Source: Paenibacillus rhizosphaerae (GTDB taxonomy: Bacteria; Bacillota; Bacilli; Paenibacillales; Paenibacillaceae). Taken from it: DNA of 63,951 nucleotides. This document shows positions 40,459-51,293 of the stretch, piece after piece. The translations under genes were made by a program, and so were the position numbers. The stretch lies in assembly GCF_014192015.1 (NCBI RefSeq), contig NZ_JACHXJ010000010.1, positions 1-63,951 of the forward strand. The letters run 5' to 3'. Each line of letters starts with the position of its first letter. Position 1 is the stretch's first letter. The notes beneath the pieces are model-generated. The model was not told where the DNA came from, ran no database searches, and worked only from the letters and a program-made list of their open reading frames with translations.

Positions 40459-41389
40459 ACCGGCATATCCGGCCGGAACGGTAATTACGGGAAAATGGCA
40501 TAACAACCGCTTTGTGATCCGGCGAGTGCTCGGACAGGGCGGCAATGGCATCGTGTACCTCGTTCACAAGGCCGGATACCGGAATTTGTACGCGCTGAAA
40601 ATGGGGTATGACACGCTTGATCTGCAGTCGGAGATCAATGTGCTGACCTCATTGCAGTCACAGAGCAGGCGTCAGGACGGGCTGAAGGGGAGTTTTAAAA
40701 CTCCGTTTCTGCTGGAAGTGGACGATTTTACGGGGATGGATAAAGAAGTGCCATTCTACGTGATGCGTTACATTGAGGGGAATCCGATCCATCATTTTAT
40801 CCGCCGACGGGGCCAGGAATGGGCGGGAATTACAGGGCTCCGGCTGCTTGAAAAGCTGACCGGCCTGCATCGGCTCGGGTTTATATTCGGAGACCTTAAG
40901 CCGGACAATGTTATGGTATCGGATTATGGGCAGGTGGAGTTGATCGACTACGGCGGCGTCAGTAAAATTGGACGCAGCGTCAAGCAGTTCACGGAATGGT
41001 ATGACCGGGGATATTGGAATGCCGGCAGCCGCAGCAGCGATGAAGCTTATGACTTGTTCGCCTTTGCCGTGCTGATGATCCAGCTTTTGAATGAAGAGGG
41101 ACTAAAGACAGCCTGCGCCCAGCTGCTTCCACAAACGCGGAACCGTTCGGAGCTGCTCACCCTGATCGGCCGAAGCCCAAAGCTGAAGCCGTACGCCCAA
41201 TGGCTGCGCAAAGCGGTCCAAGGTGAATTTTCGGGCTCCAGGGAGGCGCTGGCCGCGTGGAAACAGCAAATATATGCACCGGCCGTTTCCGGCAGAGCCC
41301 CGGGCAAGACGCCGAGGTGGCTGATCAATACTTTTGCCTTTTCGGTTATTATGCTGGGAGCTGCGGTGTACTTTGTATTTTTTAAATGA
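40442..41389 (+). CDS. yabT: Serine/threonine protein kinase YabT
   Basis: 315 residues from GTG 40442 (GAAGGG 7 nt upstream); ATG 40415 would add nine residues. Kinase motifs: Gly-rich LGQGGNGIVYLV, catalytic Lys in YALKMG, GDLKPDNVM catalytic loop and DYGG in place of DFG. The loop lacks the usual His-Arg before Asp (FGD), so it is a non-RD kinase. One C-terminal transmembrane helix (about 292-313) anchors it. B. subtilis YabT is a DNA-activated, septum-associated sporulation kinase with the same topology. Confidence 0.92.
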   Translation: MTTSSRPAYPAGTVITGKWHNNRFVIRRVLGQGGNGIVYLVHKAGYRNLYALKMGYDTLDLQSEINVLTSLQSQSRRQDGLKGSFKTPFLLEVDDFTGMDKEVPFYVMRYIEGNPIHHFIRRRGQEWAGITGLRLLEKLTGLHRLGFIFGDLKPDNVMVSDYGQVELIDYGGVSKIGRSVKQFTEWYDRGYWNAGSRSSDEAYDLFAFAVLMIQLLNEEGLKTACAQLLPQTRNRSELLTLIGRSPKLKPYAQWLRKAVQGEFSGSREALAAWKQQIYAPAVSGRAPGKTPRWLINTFAFSVIMLGAAVYFVFFK

Positions 41390-41464
41390 GCAACGTTAGA
41401 TCGGTGAGCTGTATAATAGAAGATATCGATACATAGGCATGAATGCGAAAAAAGGAGAACATGG

Positions 41465-42910
41465 ATGGAGAGCAGGCAGAAGTTCAACACAATTAAAGAG
41501 CAAGTGCTCCGCACGGCGGAAGAGCACCGCTTATGGTCTCCCCATGACACCCTCGTAGTCGCAGTATCCGGAGGTCCGGACTCTGTGGCTCTTTTGCATG
41601 TTCTGAAGGACATTTCGGAAACGGCGGTCCCCCTTACCCTCATTTGTGCCCACGCTCACCATGGGTTGCGGCCGGAAGCGGATGAGGAAGCCGAACTGGT
41701 CCGGCGGCTGGCCGCGGAATTAGGCATCCGGTTTGAGATGGCCAGAGTCGACGTTCCCGCATATATGAAGGAGAGCGGCAAGGGAGTGGAGGAGGCGGCC
41801 CGGTTCAAGCGTTATGAATTTTTGTTTGAAACGGCGAAGGCCTGCGGCGCCAACACGATCGCTTTGGCCCATCACGCCGACGATCAGGCGGAGACGGTGC
41901 TGATGCATTTGCTGCGCGGAAGCGGGCCGGGGGGGCTCCGGGGAATCCGGTTCAAAAGACGGGAAAAAAATGTGGAACTTATCCGCCCTTTCTTACGTAT
42001 ATACAAAACAGACCTCGTGGATATGTGTGAGCAGCATGGTTATCCTTACGCTGTCGACCAGACCAACTTCCAGACCGAGTACAGACGGAATGCAATCCGT
42101 CTGGATGTCCTGCCTTATTTAGGGCAATATAATAGTCGGATTGTTCAATCGATCAATCAGATGGCTGACATTATCGGCCCGGAAGACGACTTCGTGGAAC
42201 AGGCAGCGGTGAACGCATACCGTGAACTGGTACAGTGTAATCATGGAAGGCACGCTTTTCGGGCGCCTTCCTTTTTGGCCTTACATGTCGCTTTACAACG
42301 GAGGTTGATTAAACTAATATTAAATTATCTGTCGCCGGGTTCCGAAAACACCGATTATCACAAGATCGAAACCATTCGGCACGGGATTCACCAGAAAGAC
42401 AGCACAACATGGCACCTGGATCTGGGCTGCGGCCTGGTCTGCATACGCGAATACGATTGGATTACGTTTATGCACGGGATGCCGGAGAAGATGATTGGCT
42501 ATACATATCGGTTGGATGCAATCGTCCCGGAGTTGTGGTTGCAAGAAATAAGGAAAGTCCTGAGAATGGCGGAGCATACGCCTGAAGTAAATCAATTGTC
42601 CAAGATGGCCCTAAACGGTCATCAAGCGGTTTTTGACGCCGATGAGCTGCAGTTTCCGCTCACGATCCGTTCAAGACAGCCAGGGGACACGATGAGAATC
42701 ATGGGATTAAACGGAAGCAAAAAGGTAAAAGATATTTTCATTGACGCGAAGATACCTCCATCCATGCGCTCCCGCATACCGGTTCTTGTTGACGGTTCAG
42801 GCAGCATTGTATGGATCCCGGGTGTAAGGCGTTCGATTCATGCCGCTGTAGGTGCGCATACATCGACGGTGCTTCACTTTTCCTTGGAGGATGCAGGGAG
42901 TAGGGAGTAA
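41465..42910 (+). CDS. tilS: tRNA(Ile)-lysidine synthase
   Basis: 481 residues. The PP-loop ATP-pyrophosphatase motif SGGPDS is at residues 35-40 and the TilS signature HAHHGLRPEADEEA follows. The C-terminal TilS domains end in IRSRQPGDTMRIMG and KVKDIFIDAKIP. It converts C34 of tRNA-Ile(CAU) to lysidine, which changes both aminoacylation and codon reading to AUA, and is essential in bacteria. Ribosome binding site AAAGGAG 7 nt upstream. The tilS-hpt-ftsH cluster is conserved. Confidence 0.96.
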   Translation: MESRQKFNTIKEQVLRTAEEHRLWSPHDTLVVAVSGGPDSVALLHVLKDISETAVPLTLICAHAHHGLRPEADEEAELVRRLAAELGIRFEMARVDVPAYMKESGKGVEEAARFKRYEFLFETAKACGANTIALAHHADDQAETVLMHLLRGSGPGGLRGIRFKRREKNVELIRPFLRIYKTDLVDMCEQHGYPYAVDQTNFQTEYRRNAIRLDVLPYLGQYNSRIVQSINQMADIIGPEDDFVEQAAVNAYRELVQCNHGRHAFRAPSFLALHVALQRRLIKLILNYLSPGSENTDYHKIETIRHGIHQKDSTTWHLDLGCGLVCIREYDWITFMHGMPEKMIGYTYRLDAIVPELWLQEIRKVLRMAEHTPEVNQLSKMALNGHQAVFDADELQFPLTIRSRQPGDTMRIMGLNGSKKVKDIFIDAKIPPSMRSRIPVLVDGSGSIVWIPGVRRSIHAAVGAHTSTVLHFSLEDAGSRE

Positions 42911-42962
42911 CTGTAATGGTCATTGTTAGGCTTTCATAGTATAACGTAGGAGGTTCGCTCAG

Positions 42963-43502
42963 TTGCAAAACGATATTCAAGAAGTTCTGATCAGCGAAGA
43001 AGAAATCCAGAAGAAAATTAAGGAACTCGGTGCCGAGCTGAGCTCGGTGTATGAGGGTCGCAACCCTCTTGTCATTTGTGTACTCAAAGGCGCGTTTATT
43101 TTTATGGCGGATTTGGTTAAAAATATGACAGTACCTATGGAACTCGATTTCATGGCCGTATCCAGTTACGGGGCACAGACCAAGTCTTCGGGCGTTGTCA
43201 AAATCATCAAGGATTTGGATGTCCCGGTTGAAGGACGTGACGTGCTGATTGTCGAAGATATTATCGACAGCGGTCTCACGCTGAGCCATCTGATTGAGCT
43301 GCTAAAGAGCCGCAATGCCAAATCGACGTGCGTGGTTACGCTCTTTGACAAACCTGCCCGCCGAACAGTGAAGCTCGAGGCGGATTATACCGGATTCGTA
43401 CTCCCTGACGCGTTTGTTGTCGGATACGGTCTGGATTACGCTGAGCATTACCGGAACCTGCCCTACATCGGGATCTTGAAACCGGAAATCTATACCCACT
43501 AA
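42963..43502 (+). CDS. hpt: Hypoxanthine phosphoribosyltransferase
   Basis: 179 residues. The PRPP loop VLIVEDIIDSGLTLSHL (about 96-112) and the flexible-loop SSYGAQTKSSGVVKI are intact. It salvages hypoxanthine (and guanine) with PRPP to nucleotides. Start TTG 42963 after TAGGAGG. In B. subtilis the HprT protein and FtsH are encoded adjacently as here. A perfect CATGAGC/GCTCATG hairpin without T-tract follows at 43519-43540. Confidence 0.96.
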   Translation: MQNDIQEVLISEEEIQKKIKELGAELSSVYEGRNPLVICVLKGAFIFMADLVKNMTVPMELDFMAVSSYGAQTKSSGVVKIIKDLDVPVEGRDVLIVEDIIDSGLTLSHLIELLKSRNAKSTCVVTLFDKPARRTVKLEADYTGFVLPDAFVVGYGLDYAEHYRNLPYIGILKPEIYTH

Positions 43503-43518
43503 TTGCGCTACTCAAGCC

Positions 43519-43540
43519 CATGAGCTTAATTACGCTCATG
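43519..43540. other. Hairpin between hpt and ftsH
   Basis: A perfect 7-bp stem CATGAGC/GCTCATG with an 8-nt loop. There is no T-tract, so it is at best a weak terminator. Confidence 0.5.
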
Positions 43541-43556
43541 CCTTTACCACCTCTAT

Positions 43557-43586
43557 TTGAGATGGTCAGACAGGCTATGGTAAAAT
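43557..43586 (+). promoter_or_regulatory. SigA promoter of ftsH
   Basis: TTGAGA (43557-43562), an 18-bp spacer and TAAAAT (43581-43586), preceded by an extended -10 TG (TGGTAAAAT). Confidence 0.75.
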
Positions 43587-43615
43587 AATTAAAGTGTTTT
43601 GAGAGGAGGTAGGGG

Positions 43616-45730
<2,115 letters not shown>

Positions 45731-45747
45731 TACAAATATAACAACAG

Positions 45748-45779
45748 CCCGGAGACGGTTAGCCGTCCCCGGGTTTTTT
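45748..45779 (+). terminator. ftsH terminator
   Basis: Stem CCCGG-a-GACGG/CCGTC-c-CCGGG with TTAG loop, then six T. Confidence 0.94.
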
Positions 45780-45894
45780 GTGTCGTTTGCCGGAAATACG
45801 GGTAAACGGAAGCGATGCGGCCAAATCGGACGGAATCGGGCGGGAAGCTTTGCTTTCTTTTGGCTAGATATCATATAAAGATCATTTTAGTCAA

Positions 45895-45923
45895 TTGACA
45901 GTATCGTGAACCTTGTGTAAATT
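45895..45923 (+). promoter_or_regulatory. SigA promoter of nadABC
   Basis: TTGACA (45895-45900), a 17-bp spacer and TAAATT (45918-45923). The predicted leader is about 130 nt. I see no clear niacin-repressor (NiaR) operator. Confidence 0.75.
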
Positions 45924-46059
45924 AGTTGATAAACAAGATGGTCTCAAGGTTGCAACGGACAACTTTGGGAGAATTTTCACAAACTATTCATGATGTTATT
46001 TAGGTTAGGAAGCCATCAACCGGGTAAAATCATGGGATTTCAGAGGGAGTGGGTTACTG

Positions 46060-46998
46060 GTGGAAGCTCTGGCACTGGAGCATAAGCAGGAACAAAAGCG
46101 GGAACTGACGGAGAAGCTGCTGAAGCTGAAAAAGGAAAGAAACGCCATTATTTTGGCGCATTATTATCAAAGGGATGAAATTCAGGAAGTAGCGGATTTC
46201 CGTGGCGATTCCTTCCTGCTTGCCCAGAAAGCGGCTCAAACCGATGCGGAAGTTATCGTCTTCTGCGGCGTTCATTTTATGGGTGAAAGCGCTAAGATTC
46301 TGGCTCCGAACAAGACGGTGCTGATTCCGGATGAGCGTGCAGGCTGTCCAATGGCCGATATGGTCAACGTGGACGGACTCCGCAAACTGAAAGCGCAGCA
46401 CCCTAACGCCAAAGTAGTCACGTATATCAACTCTTCGGCAGAGATTAAGGCGGAAACGGATATTTGCTGTACTTCTTCCAATGCGGTAAAAGTGATTCAA
46501 TCGGTCGATTCCGATGAGATCATCTGGGTACCGGACAAAAATTTGGGCCACTATGTGCAGCAGCACACCGACAAGAAGCTCATCATTTGGGAAGGGTACT
46601 GCAATACGCATGATATGCTGACGGTCAAAGACGTCGTGGAGATGAAAGCCAAGTATCCCGACGCCGAGTTTGTCGTACACCCGGAATGCCGTCCGGAAGT
46701 CGTGGCCATGGGTGATTTCGTCGGCAGCACCACGGCGATTTTGGAATACTGCAAAAAATCAAGCAGCAAACAGTTTATTGTCGGAACCGAAGACGGTACC
46801 GGATACCAGCTTCGTCTCGACAGCCCGGATAAAGAGTTTCATTTCGCCACCAAGTTTTTGGTATGCCCGAATATGAAGGTGAACAATCTGAAAAAACTGG
46901 TGAAGTGTCTGGAAACCATGAAGCCGCAAATCTACGTGCCGCCGGTTGTTGCAGATAAAGCCAGAACTTCTTTAGAGCGCATGTTACAAGTACAGTAG
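46060..46998 (+). CDS. nadA: Quinolinate synthase NadA
   Basis: 312 residues. NAD de novo pathway: condenses iminoaspartate with dihydroxyacetone phosphate to quinolinate using a [4Fe-4S] cluster. Family segments AIILAHYYQRDEIQEVADF, GDSFLLAQKA and VVHPECRPEV are clear. Candidate cluster cysteines lie in ICCTSSN (about 136), HPEC (about 210) and FLVCPN (about 270). Start is GTG 46060 after GAGGGAG. First gene of nadA-nadB-nadC, inserted between ftsH and coaX. Confidence 0.97.
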   Translation: MEALALEHKQEQKRELTEKLLKLKKERNAIILAHYYQRDEIQEVADFRGDSFLLAQKAAQTDAEVIVFCGVHFMGESAKILAPNKTVLIPDERAGCPMADMVNVDGLRKLKAQHPNAKVVTYINSSAEIKAETDICCTSSNAVKVIQSVDSDEIIWVPDKNLGHYVQQHTDKKLIIWEGYCNTHDMLTVKDVVEMKAKYPDAEFVVHPECRPEVVAMGDFVGSTTAILEYCKKSSSKQFIVGTEDGTGYQLRLDSPDKEFHFATKFLVCPNMKVNNLKKLVKCLETMKPQIYVPPVVADKARTSLERMLQVQ

Positions 46999-47037
46999 CA
47001 TGCGCTACTCTTTCTCTTAAGACAGGTGAACAGGGAC

Positions 47038-48654
47038 ATGATTCCACAATATCTGGTTGATTTTGATCTGCAGACTTTGCCCCGGACCAAGACGGATGTC
47101 ATCGTCATCGGCTCGGGCATAGCCGGGCTGTTTACGGCGATTCAGGCAAGCGAGGACCGGCACGTCATCATGATCACGAAAAAGGCACTGCTCGAAAGTA
47201 ACACCCGGTACGCTCAAGGGGGGATTGCCGCAGTCATTTCAGAGAATGATTCCCCTCAGTATCACCGGCAGGACACGCTGATGGCGGGGGCAGGGCTGTG
47301 CTCGTCTTCCTCGGTGGACCTCTTGGTCAATGAAGGCCCTGAGGGCGTTAAGGAGCTGATCCGGCTCGGCACGACGTTTGACCTGGAGAACGGGGAGTTT
47401 GCCCTGACCCAGGAAGGCGCGCACAGCCACCGGCGGATTTTGCATGCCAACGGGGACGCGACCGGCTACGAAATTGTCAGAGCGCTGGCCGAGAAAGTGG
47501 CGGAGCATGATCATATTGAAGTATGGGAACATCACTTTGTGATTGACGTCATTACAGAAGACGGCGAGTGCAAGGGAGCACTGGTTCAGCGTCCTGACGG
47601 GCAGCGGCTGTTTGTGCAGGCGAACGCGACCGTGCTTTGTTCCGGCGGCGCGGGACAGCTCTACCGGTATACCACCAATCCGGAAGTGGCCACCGCCGAT
47701 GGTGTGGCGATTGCCTATCGGGCCGGGGCTGAAGTTCGCGATATGGAGTTTATTCAGTTTCACCCGACCTCTCTTTGTTACCCCGGTGCTCCTAGGTTTT
47801 TAATCTCTGAGGCGGTTCGGGGCGAAGGCGCCGTTCTGCGGAATATTAAAGGCGAACGTTTTATGGAAAAATACCATGAGCTGCTCGAATTGGCTCCGCG
47901 CGACATTGTCGCCCGGGCCATCCTCAATGAAATGGAAGAAACGAAATCCACCTTTGTCTATCTGGATATTACCCATGAGCCGGAGGATATGCTTAAGCAC
48001 CGGTTTCCGACCATATACGAAACCTGCATGAATTATGGGCTGGATATGTCGACAGACTGGATTCCGGTGGCTCCGGCTGCACATTATATGATGGGCGGCG
48101 TCAAAACGGACCTGAACGGGGAGAGCAGCATCAAGCGGCTGTTTGCATGCGGTGAAGTGTCCTCAACCGGTGTCCACGGCGCCAACCGGCTGGCCAGCAA
48201 CTCCCTCTCCGAAGCGATCGTGTTTGGACGGCGTATTGTGAACCGCCTGCGGGAATTGTCCCCGTTGGACTGGGAACCCAAGGATATCCGGGCCGATGAG
48301 GGGCGCTCGGAATCGCCAAGGCAGGCCATTGTAGAGCGTCGGCTCAAGCTTCAGAAGGTCATGGTGCGTTATGTTGGACTGCGCCGGAATAAGACGCTCC
48401 TGCTGAAGGGACTGGATGAATTGAAGCGCCAACTGCCGATTTTCCAGTCTGGTTTGAGCAAGCGTGAAGAATTTGAATTTGCCAACATGCTGACCAGCTG
48501 TCTGCTGGTGACCAGCGCGGCGCTATCCCGTGAAGAGAGCCGGGGGGCGCATTACCGCGAAGACTTCCCCCTGCGGGATGACGAAGGCTGGCGCAAGCAT
48601 CTGCTGCAGCAGCGGGATCAAGGAATAGTGGAGGAAATCAGCGATGACGTTTAA
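47038..48654 (+). CDS. nadB: L-aspartate oxidase
   Basis: 538 residues from ATG 47038 (AGGTGA 9 nt upstream; GTG 47026 is in frame within that site). FAD-binding VIVIGSGIAGLFTAI at the N-terminus, RYAQGGIAAVI, the succinate dehydrogenase/fumarate reductase-like active-site stretch HPTSL, and GEVSSTGVHGANRLASNSL are present. It oxidises aspartate to iminoaspartate, the NadA substrate. It overlaps nadC by 11 nt. Confidence 0.97.
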   Translation: MIPQYLVDFDLQTLPRTKTDVIVIGSGIAGLFTAIQASEDRHVIMITKKALLESNTRYAQGGIAAVISENDSPQYHRQDTLMAGAGLCSSSSVDLLVNEGPEGVKELIRLGTTFDLENGEFALTQEGAHSHRRILHANGDATGYEIVRALAEKVAEHDHIEVWEHHFVIDVITEDGECKGALVQRPDGQRLFVQANATVLCSGGAGQLYRYTTNPEVATADGVAIAYRAGAEVRDMEFIQFHPTSLCYPGAPRFLISEAVRGEGAVLRNIKGERFMEKYHELLELAPRDIVARAILNEMEETKSTFVYLDITHEPEDMLKHRFPTIYETCMNYGLDMSTDWIPVAPAAHYMMGGVKTDLNGESSIKRLFACGEVSSTGVHGANRLASNSLSEAIVFGRRIVNRLRELSPLDWEPKDIRADEGRSESPRQAIVERRLKLQKVMVRYVGLRRNKTLLLKGLDELKRQLPIFQSGLSKREEFEFANMLTSCLLVTSAALSREESRGAHYREDFPLRDDEGWRKHLLQQRDQGIVEEISDDV

Positions 48655-49510
48655 CGGATATGATGAAAGTCTTGTGGAATCCATCCGGCTATGGCTGAGA
48701 GAAGATGTCGGATCGGGGGATGTGACGACGCTGTCGACCATCCCGGCCGGACATGAATCCAAGGGAATCATTCATGCCAAGGAAGATGGCGTGGTAGCCG
48801 GACTGCCCGTGTCGGAACTCGTGTTTCAAGTCGTGGACCCGGCACTCACGTTCACACCTCAGGTTTCGGAAGGCGATTATGTAAAGAAGGGAACGGTACT
48901 CGCTGTCGTGGAAGGCAGCACGCACCGGATTTTGACGGGGGAGCGGCTGGCCTTGAATCTGCTGCAGCGTCTGTCAGGCATTGCGACCCGGACACGTTCA
49001 TTCGTGGACGCACTGGAAGGCCTTCCTACCCGCTTGGTCGACACCCGGAAGACGACGCCGGGACACCGCATGCTGGAGAAATACGCTGTGCGCGTCGGCG
49101 GGGGAGCCAACCATCGCTTTGGGCTGTATGATGCTGTGATGATCAAGGACAACCATATTAAGGGTGCCGGAGGTATCCGCCAGGCAGTAGAGCGTGCCCG
49201 GGCGTTTATCCCGCATACGATGACCATCGAAGTGGAGACGGAATCGCTTGAGCAGGTCGAGGAAGCGCTGGAAGCCGGTGCGGACATCATCATGCTGGAT
49301 AACATGAGCCAGGAACTGATGAAAGAGGCCGTTCGGCGCATCAAGGCCAGGTCCCCGCATGTGACCGTGGAGGCCTCCGGCAACGTATCCTTGAAAACCA
49401 TAAAAGGGATCGCGGCCTGCGGCGTCGACGTCATTTCGGTTGGCAGACTGACGTATTCCTTCGAGAGCCTGGACATCAGCCTTGACCTCAATGCGGTGAA
49501 GGAGGGATAG
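48644..49510 (+). CDS. nadC: Nicotinate-nucleotide pyrophosphorylase (carboxylating)
   Basis: 288 residues. Quinolinate phosphoribosyltransferase: REDVGSGDVTT at the N-terminus, NLLQRLSGIATRT, DTRKTTPGHRMLEKYAVRVGG (split at the Arg) and the C-terminal SGNVSLKTIKGIAACGVDVIS. It uses quinolinate and PRPP to make nicotinate mononucleotide. It overlaps nadB, completing a compact NAD operon followed 5 nt later by coaX. Confidence 0.97.
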   Translation: MTFNGYDESLVESIRLWLREDVGSGDVTTLSTIPAGHESKGIIHAKEDGVVAGLPVSELVFQVVDPALTFTPQVSEGDYVKKGTVLAVVEGSTHRILTGERLALNLLQRLSGIATRTRSFVDALEGLPTRLVDTRKTTPGHRMLEKYAVRVGGGANHRFGLYDAVMIKDNHIKGAGGIRQAVERARAFIPHTMTIEVETESLEQVEEALEAGADIIMLDNMSQELMKEAVRRIKARSPHVTVEASGNVSLKTIKGIAACGVDVISVGRLTYSFESLDISLDLNAVKEG

Positions 49511-49515
49511 CCCCC

Positions 49516-50283
49516 GTGATTCTGGTGATCGACATCGGGAATACGAACATCGTCCTGGGGATATACAGAAACCGAGAGCTATTGCATCATTTCCGTCTCA
49601 GCACGGTCAATCATTCCACGCCGGACGAGTACGGTATTATGTTCCGGAACATGTTTCAGATGTCCGGGATCCCGGTCAGCGACATTGAGGGCGTGATCAT
49701 TTCTTCGGTGGTACCGCCTATGGTGCATGTCATTGAGGAGATGTGCCAAAAATATATCCACCATTCGCCGCTCATCGTGGGACCGGGGATTAAAACCGGA
49801 CTCAATCTGCGTTACGAAAATCCGCGCGAGGTCGGGGCTGACCGGATCGCCAACGCGGTTGCCGCCGTTGAGAAGTACCAGGGCCCGCTCGTCGTGATCG
49901 ATTTTGGCACGGCTACCACATTCGACTGCATCGATCCCAAAGGCGCCTATCTCGGCGGCCTGATCGTGCCGGGCATCGGCATTGCGACCGAGGCGCTGTA
50001 TCAGCGTGCATCGAAGCTGCCGCGGATTGAGCTGGAGAAGCCCAAAAAAGTCATCGGACGAAATACAGTCCATGCGATGCAGGCAGGGATTATATTCGGA
50101 TACGCCGGACAGGTTGACGGCATTGTTGAGCGGATCCGCGGCGAGATGCAGGTGCCCTCCCTGAAAGTGGTCGCTACGGGTGGATTGGCGGATCTGATCG
50201 CCAGTGAAACAAAGGTCATCCAGGAAGTGAATCCGCTTCTGACGCTCGATGGCCTCCGGATAATTTATGAACGCAACCGCTGA
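49516..50283 (+). CDS. coaX: Type III pantothenate kinase
   Basis: 255 residues, ASKHA fold. P-loop-like DIGNTNIVLGIY at the N-terminus, GADRIANAVAA, and VIDFGTATTFDCID with the catalytic Asp. First step of coenzyme A synthesis; type III enzymes need a monovalent cation and are not feedback-inhibited by CoA. Start GTG 49516, 5 nt after nadC and after GGAGGG, so it is likely part of the nad operon. Confidence 0.96.
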   Translation: MILVIDIGNTNIVLGIYRNRELLHHFRLSTVNHSTPDEYGIMFRNMFQMSGIPVSDIEGVIISSVVPPMVHVIEEMCQKYIHHSPLIVGPGIKTGLNLRYENPREVGADRIANAVAAVEKYQGPLVVIDFGTATTFDCIDPKGAYLGGLIVPGIGIATEALYQRASKLPRIELEKPKKVIGRNTVHAMQAGIIFGYAGQVDGIVERIRGEMQVPSLKVVATGGLADLIASETKVIQEVNPLLTLDGLRIIYERNR

Positions 50284-50391
50284 ATCGCGAGAAGGATCAA
50301 CCGGATCACCAAAATGGCCTGTTTTGCGGTAAAATAGATAAATAAAGGCGGAGCCTTCCCGGCTCATCCAATAAAGGAGGCAGTACACAGA

Positions 50392-51276
50392 ATGGAAAAC
50401 AAACAGGACCGCCTCATCCGGGGCACGGCCATGAACGGACGCGTCCGGGCTTTCGCGGTGAGAACGACGGCTCTCGTGGAGGAGCTTCGCAGAAGGCATG
50501 ATACGTGGCCTACCGCCACAGCGGCGCTGGGACGCACGCTTACAGCCGCAGCTATGATGGGCGCTATGTTAAAGGGCAAGGAAAAGCTCAGCATTCAAGT
50601 CAAGGGCGACGGACCGATCGGGCAGATCGTGGTCGAAGCCAATTCCTTTGGCGAAGTGACGGGATACGTCACCAATCCCCATGTCCATTTGCCCAGCAAC
50701 AGCCAGGGAAAACTCGATGTCGCTGGCGCAGTCGGCCGTGAGGGATACCTGCACGTAATTAAGGACCTGGGCCTCAAAGAGCCTTACCGCGGAAGCATAC
50801 CGATTATCTCAGGAGAGCTCGGAGAGGACTTTACGTATTATTTTGCCGTATCGGAGCAAACTCCCACGGCGGTTGGCCTGGGCGTACTGGTCGCTCCCGA
50901 CAATTCCGTCCTCGTGGCCGGCGGCTTTATCATTCAGCTGCTTCCAGGGCTAACCGATGAGGAAATCACTGCGATCGAGCAGGCGGTAGGCGCGATTCCA
51001 CCGGTAACCACCCTGCTGGACCAAGGGCTTGAGCTGGAGGATATGCTGAAGCAGCTGCTTCCGGATGTAGAGGTTCTCGAAGAGATGGATATCCAGTTCC
51101 GCTGTCAGTGCTCCCGCGATCGGGTAGAGCAAACGCTGATCAGCCTGGGCCAAGCGGAACTGGAGCGTTTGATCGAGGAGGATGGACAGGCGGAAGTGGT
51201 GTGCCATTTCTGCAATGAAGCGTATCATTTTGACAGGGACCAACTGCAGCAGATTCTTGAACAAGCCATGAAGTAA
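50392..51276 (+). CDS. hslO: Redox-regulated chaperone Hsp33
   Basis: 294 residues. The N-terminal chaperone domain contains MNGRVRAFAVRTT and HLPSNSQGKLDVAGAVG. The C-terminal redox switch has the CxC (about 238-240) and CxxC (about 271-274) zinc-binding cysteines. Oxidation releases zinc and activates the holdase. The ribosome binding site AAAGGAGG lies 12 nt upstream. The coaX-hslO-yacD-cysK order follows B. subtilis. Confidence 0.97.
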   Translation: MENKQDRLIRGTAMNGRVRAFAVRTTALVEELRRRHDTWPTATAALGRTLTAAAMMGAMLKGKEKLSIQVKGDGPIGQIVVEANSFGEVTGYVTNPHVHLPSNSQGKLDVAGAVGREGYLHVIKDLGLKEPYRGSIPIISGELGEDFTYYFAVSEQTPTAVGLGVLVAPDNSVLVAGGFIIQLLPGLTDEEITAIEQAVGAIPPVTTLLDQGLELEDMLKQLLPDVEVLEEMDIQFRCQCSRDRVEQTLISLGQAELERLIEEDGQAEVVCHFCNEAYHFDRDQLQQILEQAMK

Positions 51277-51293
51277 GGGGCGGGTTCGATGTT

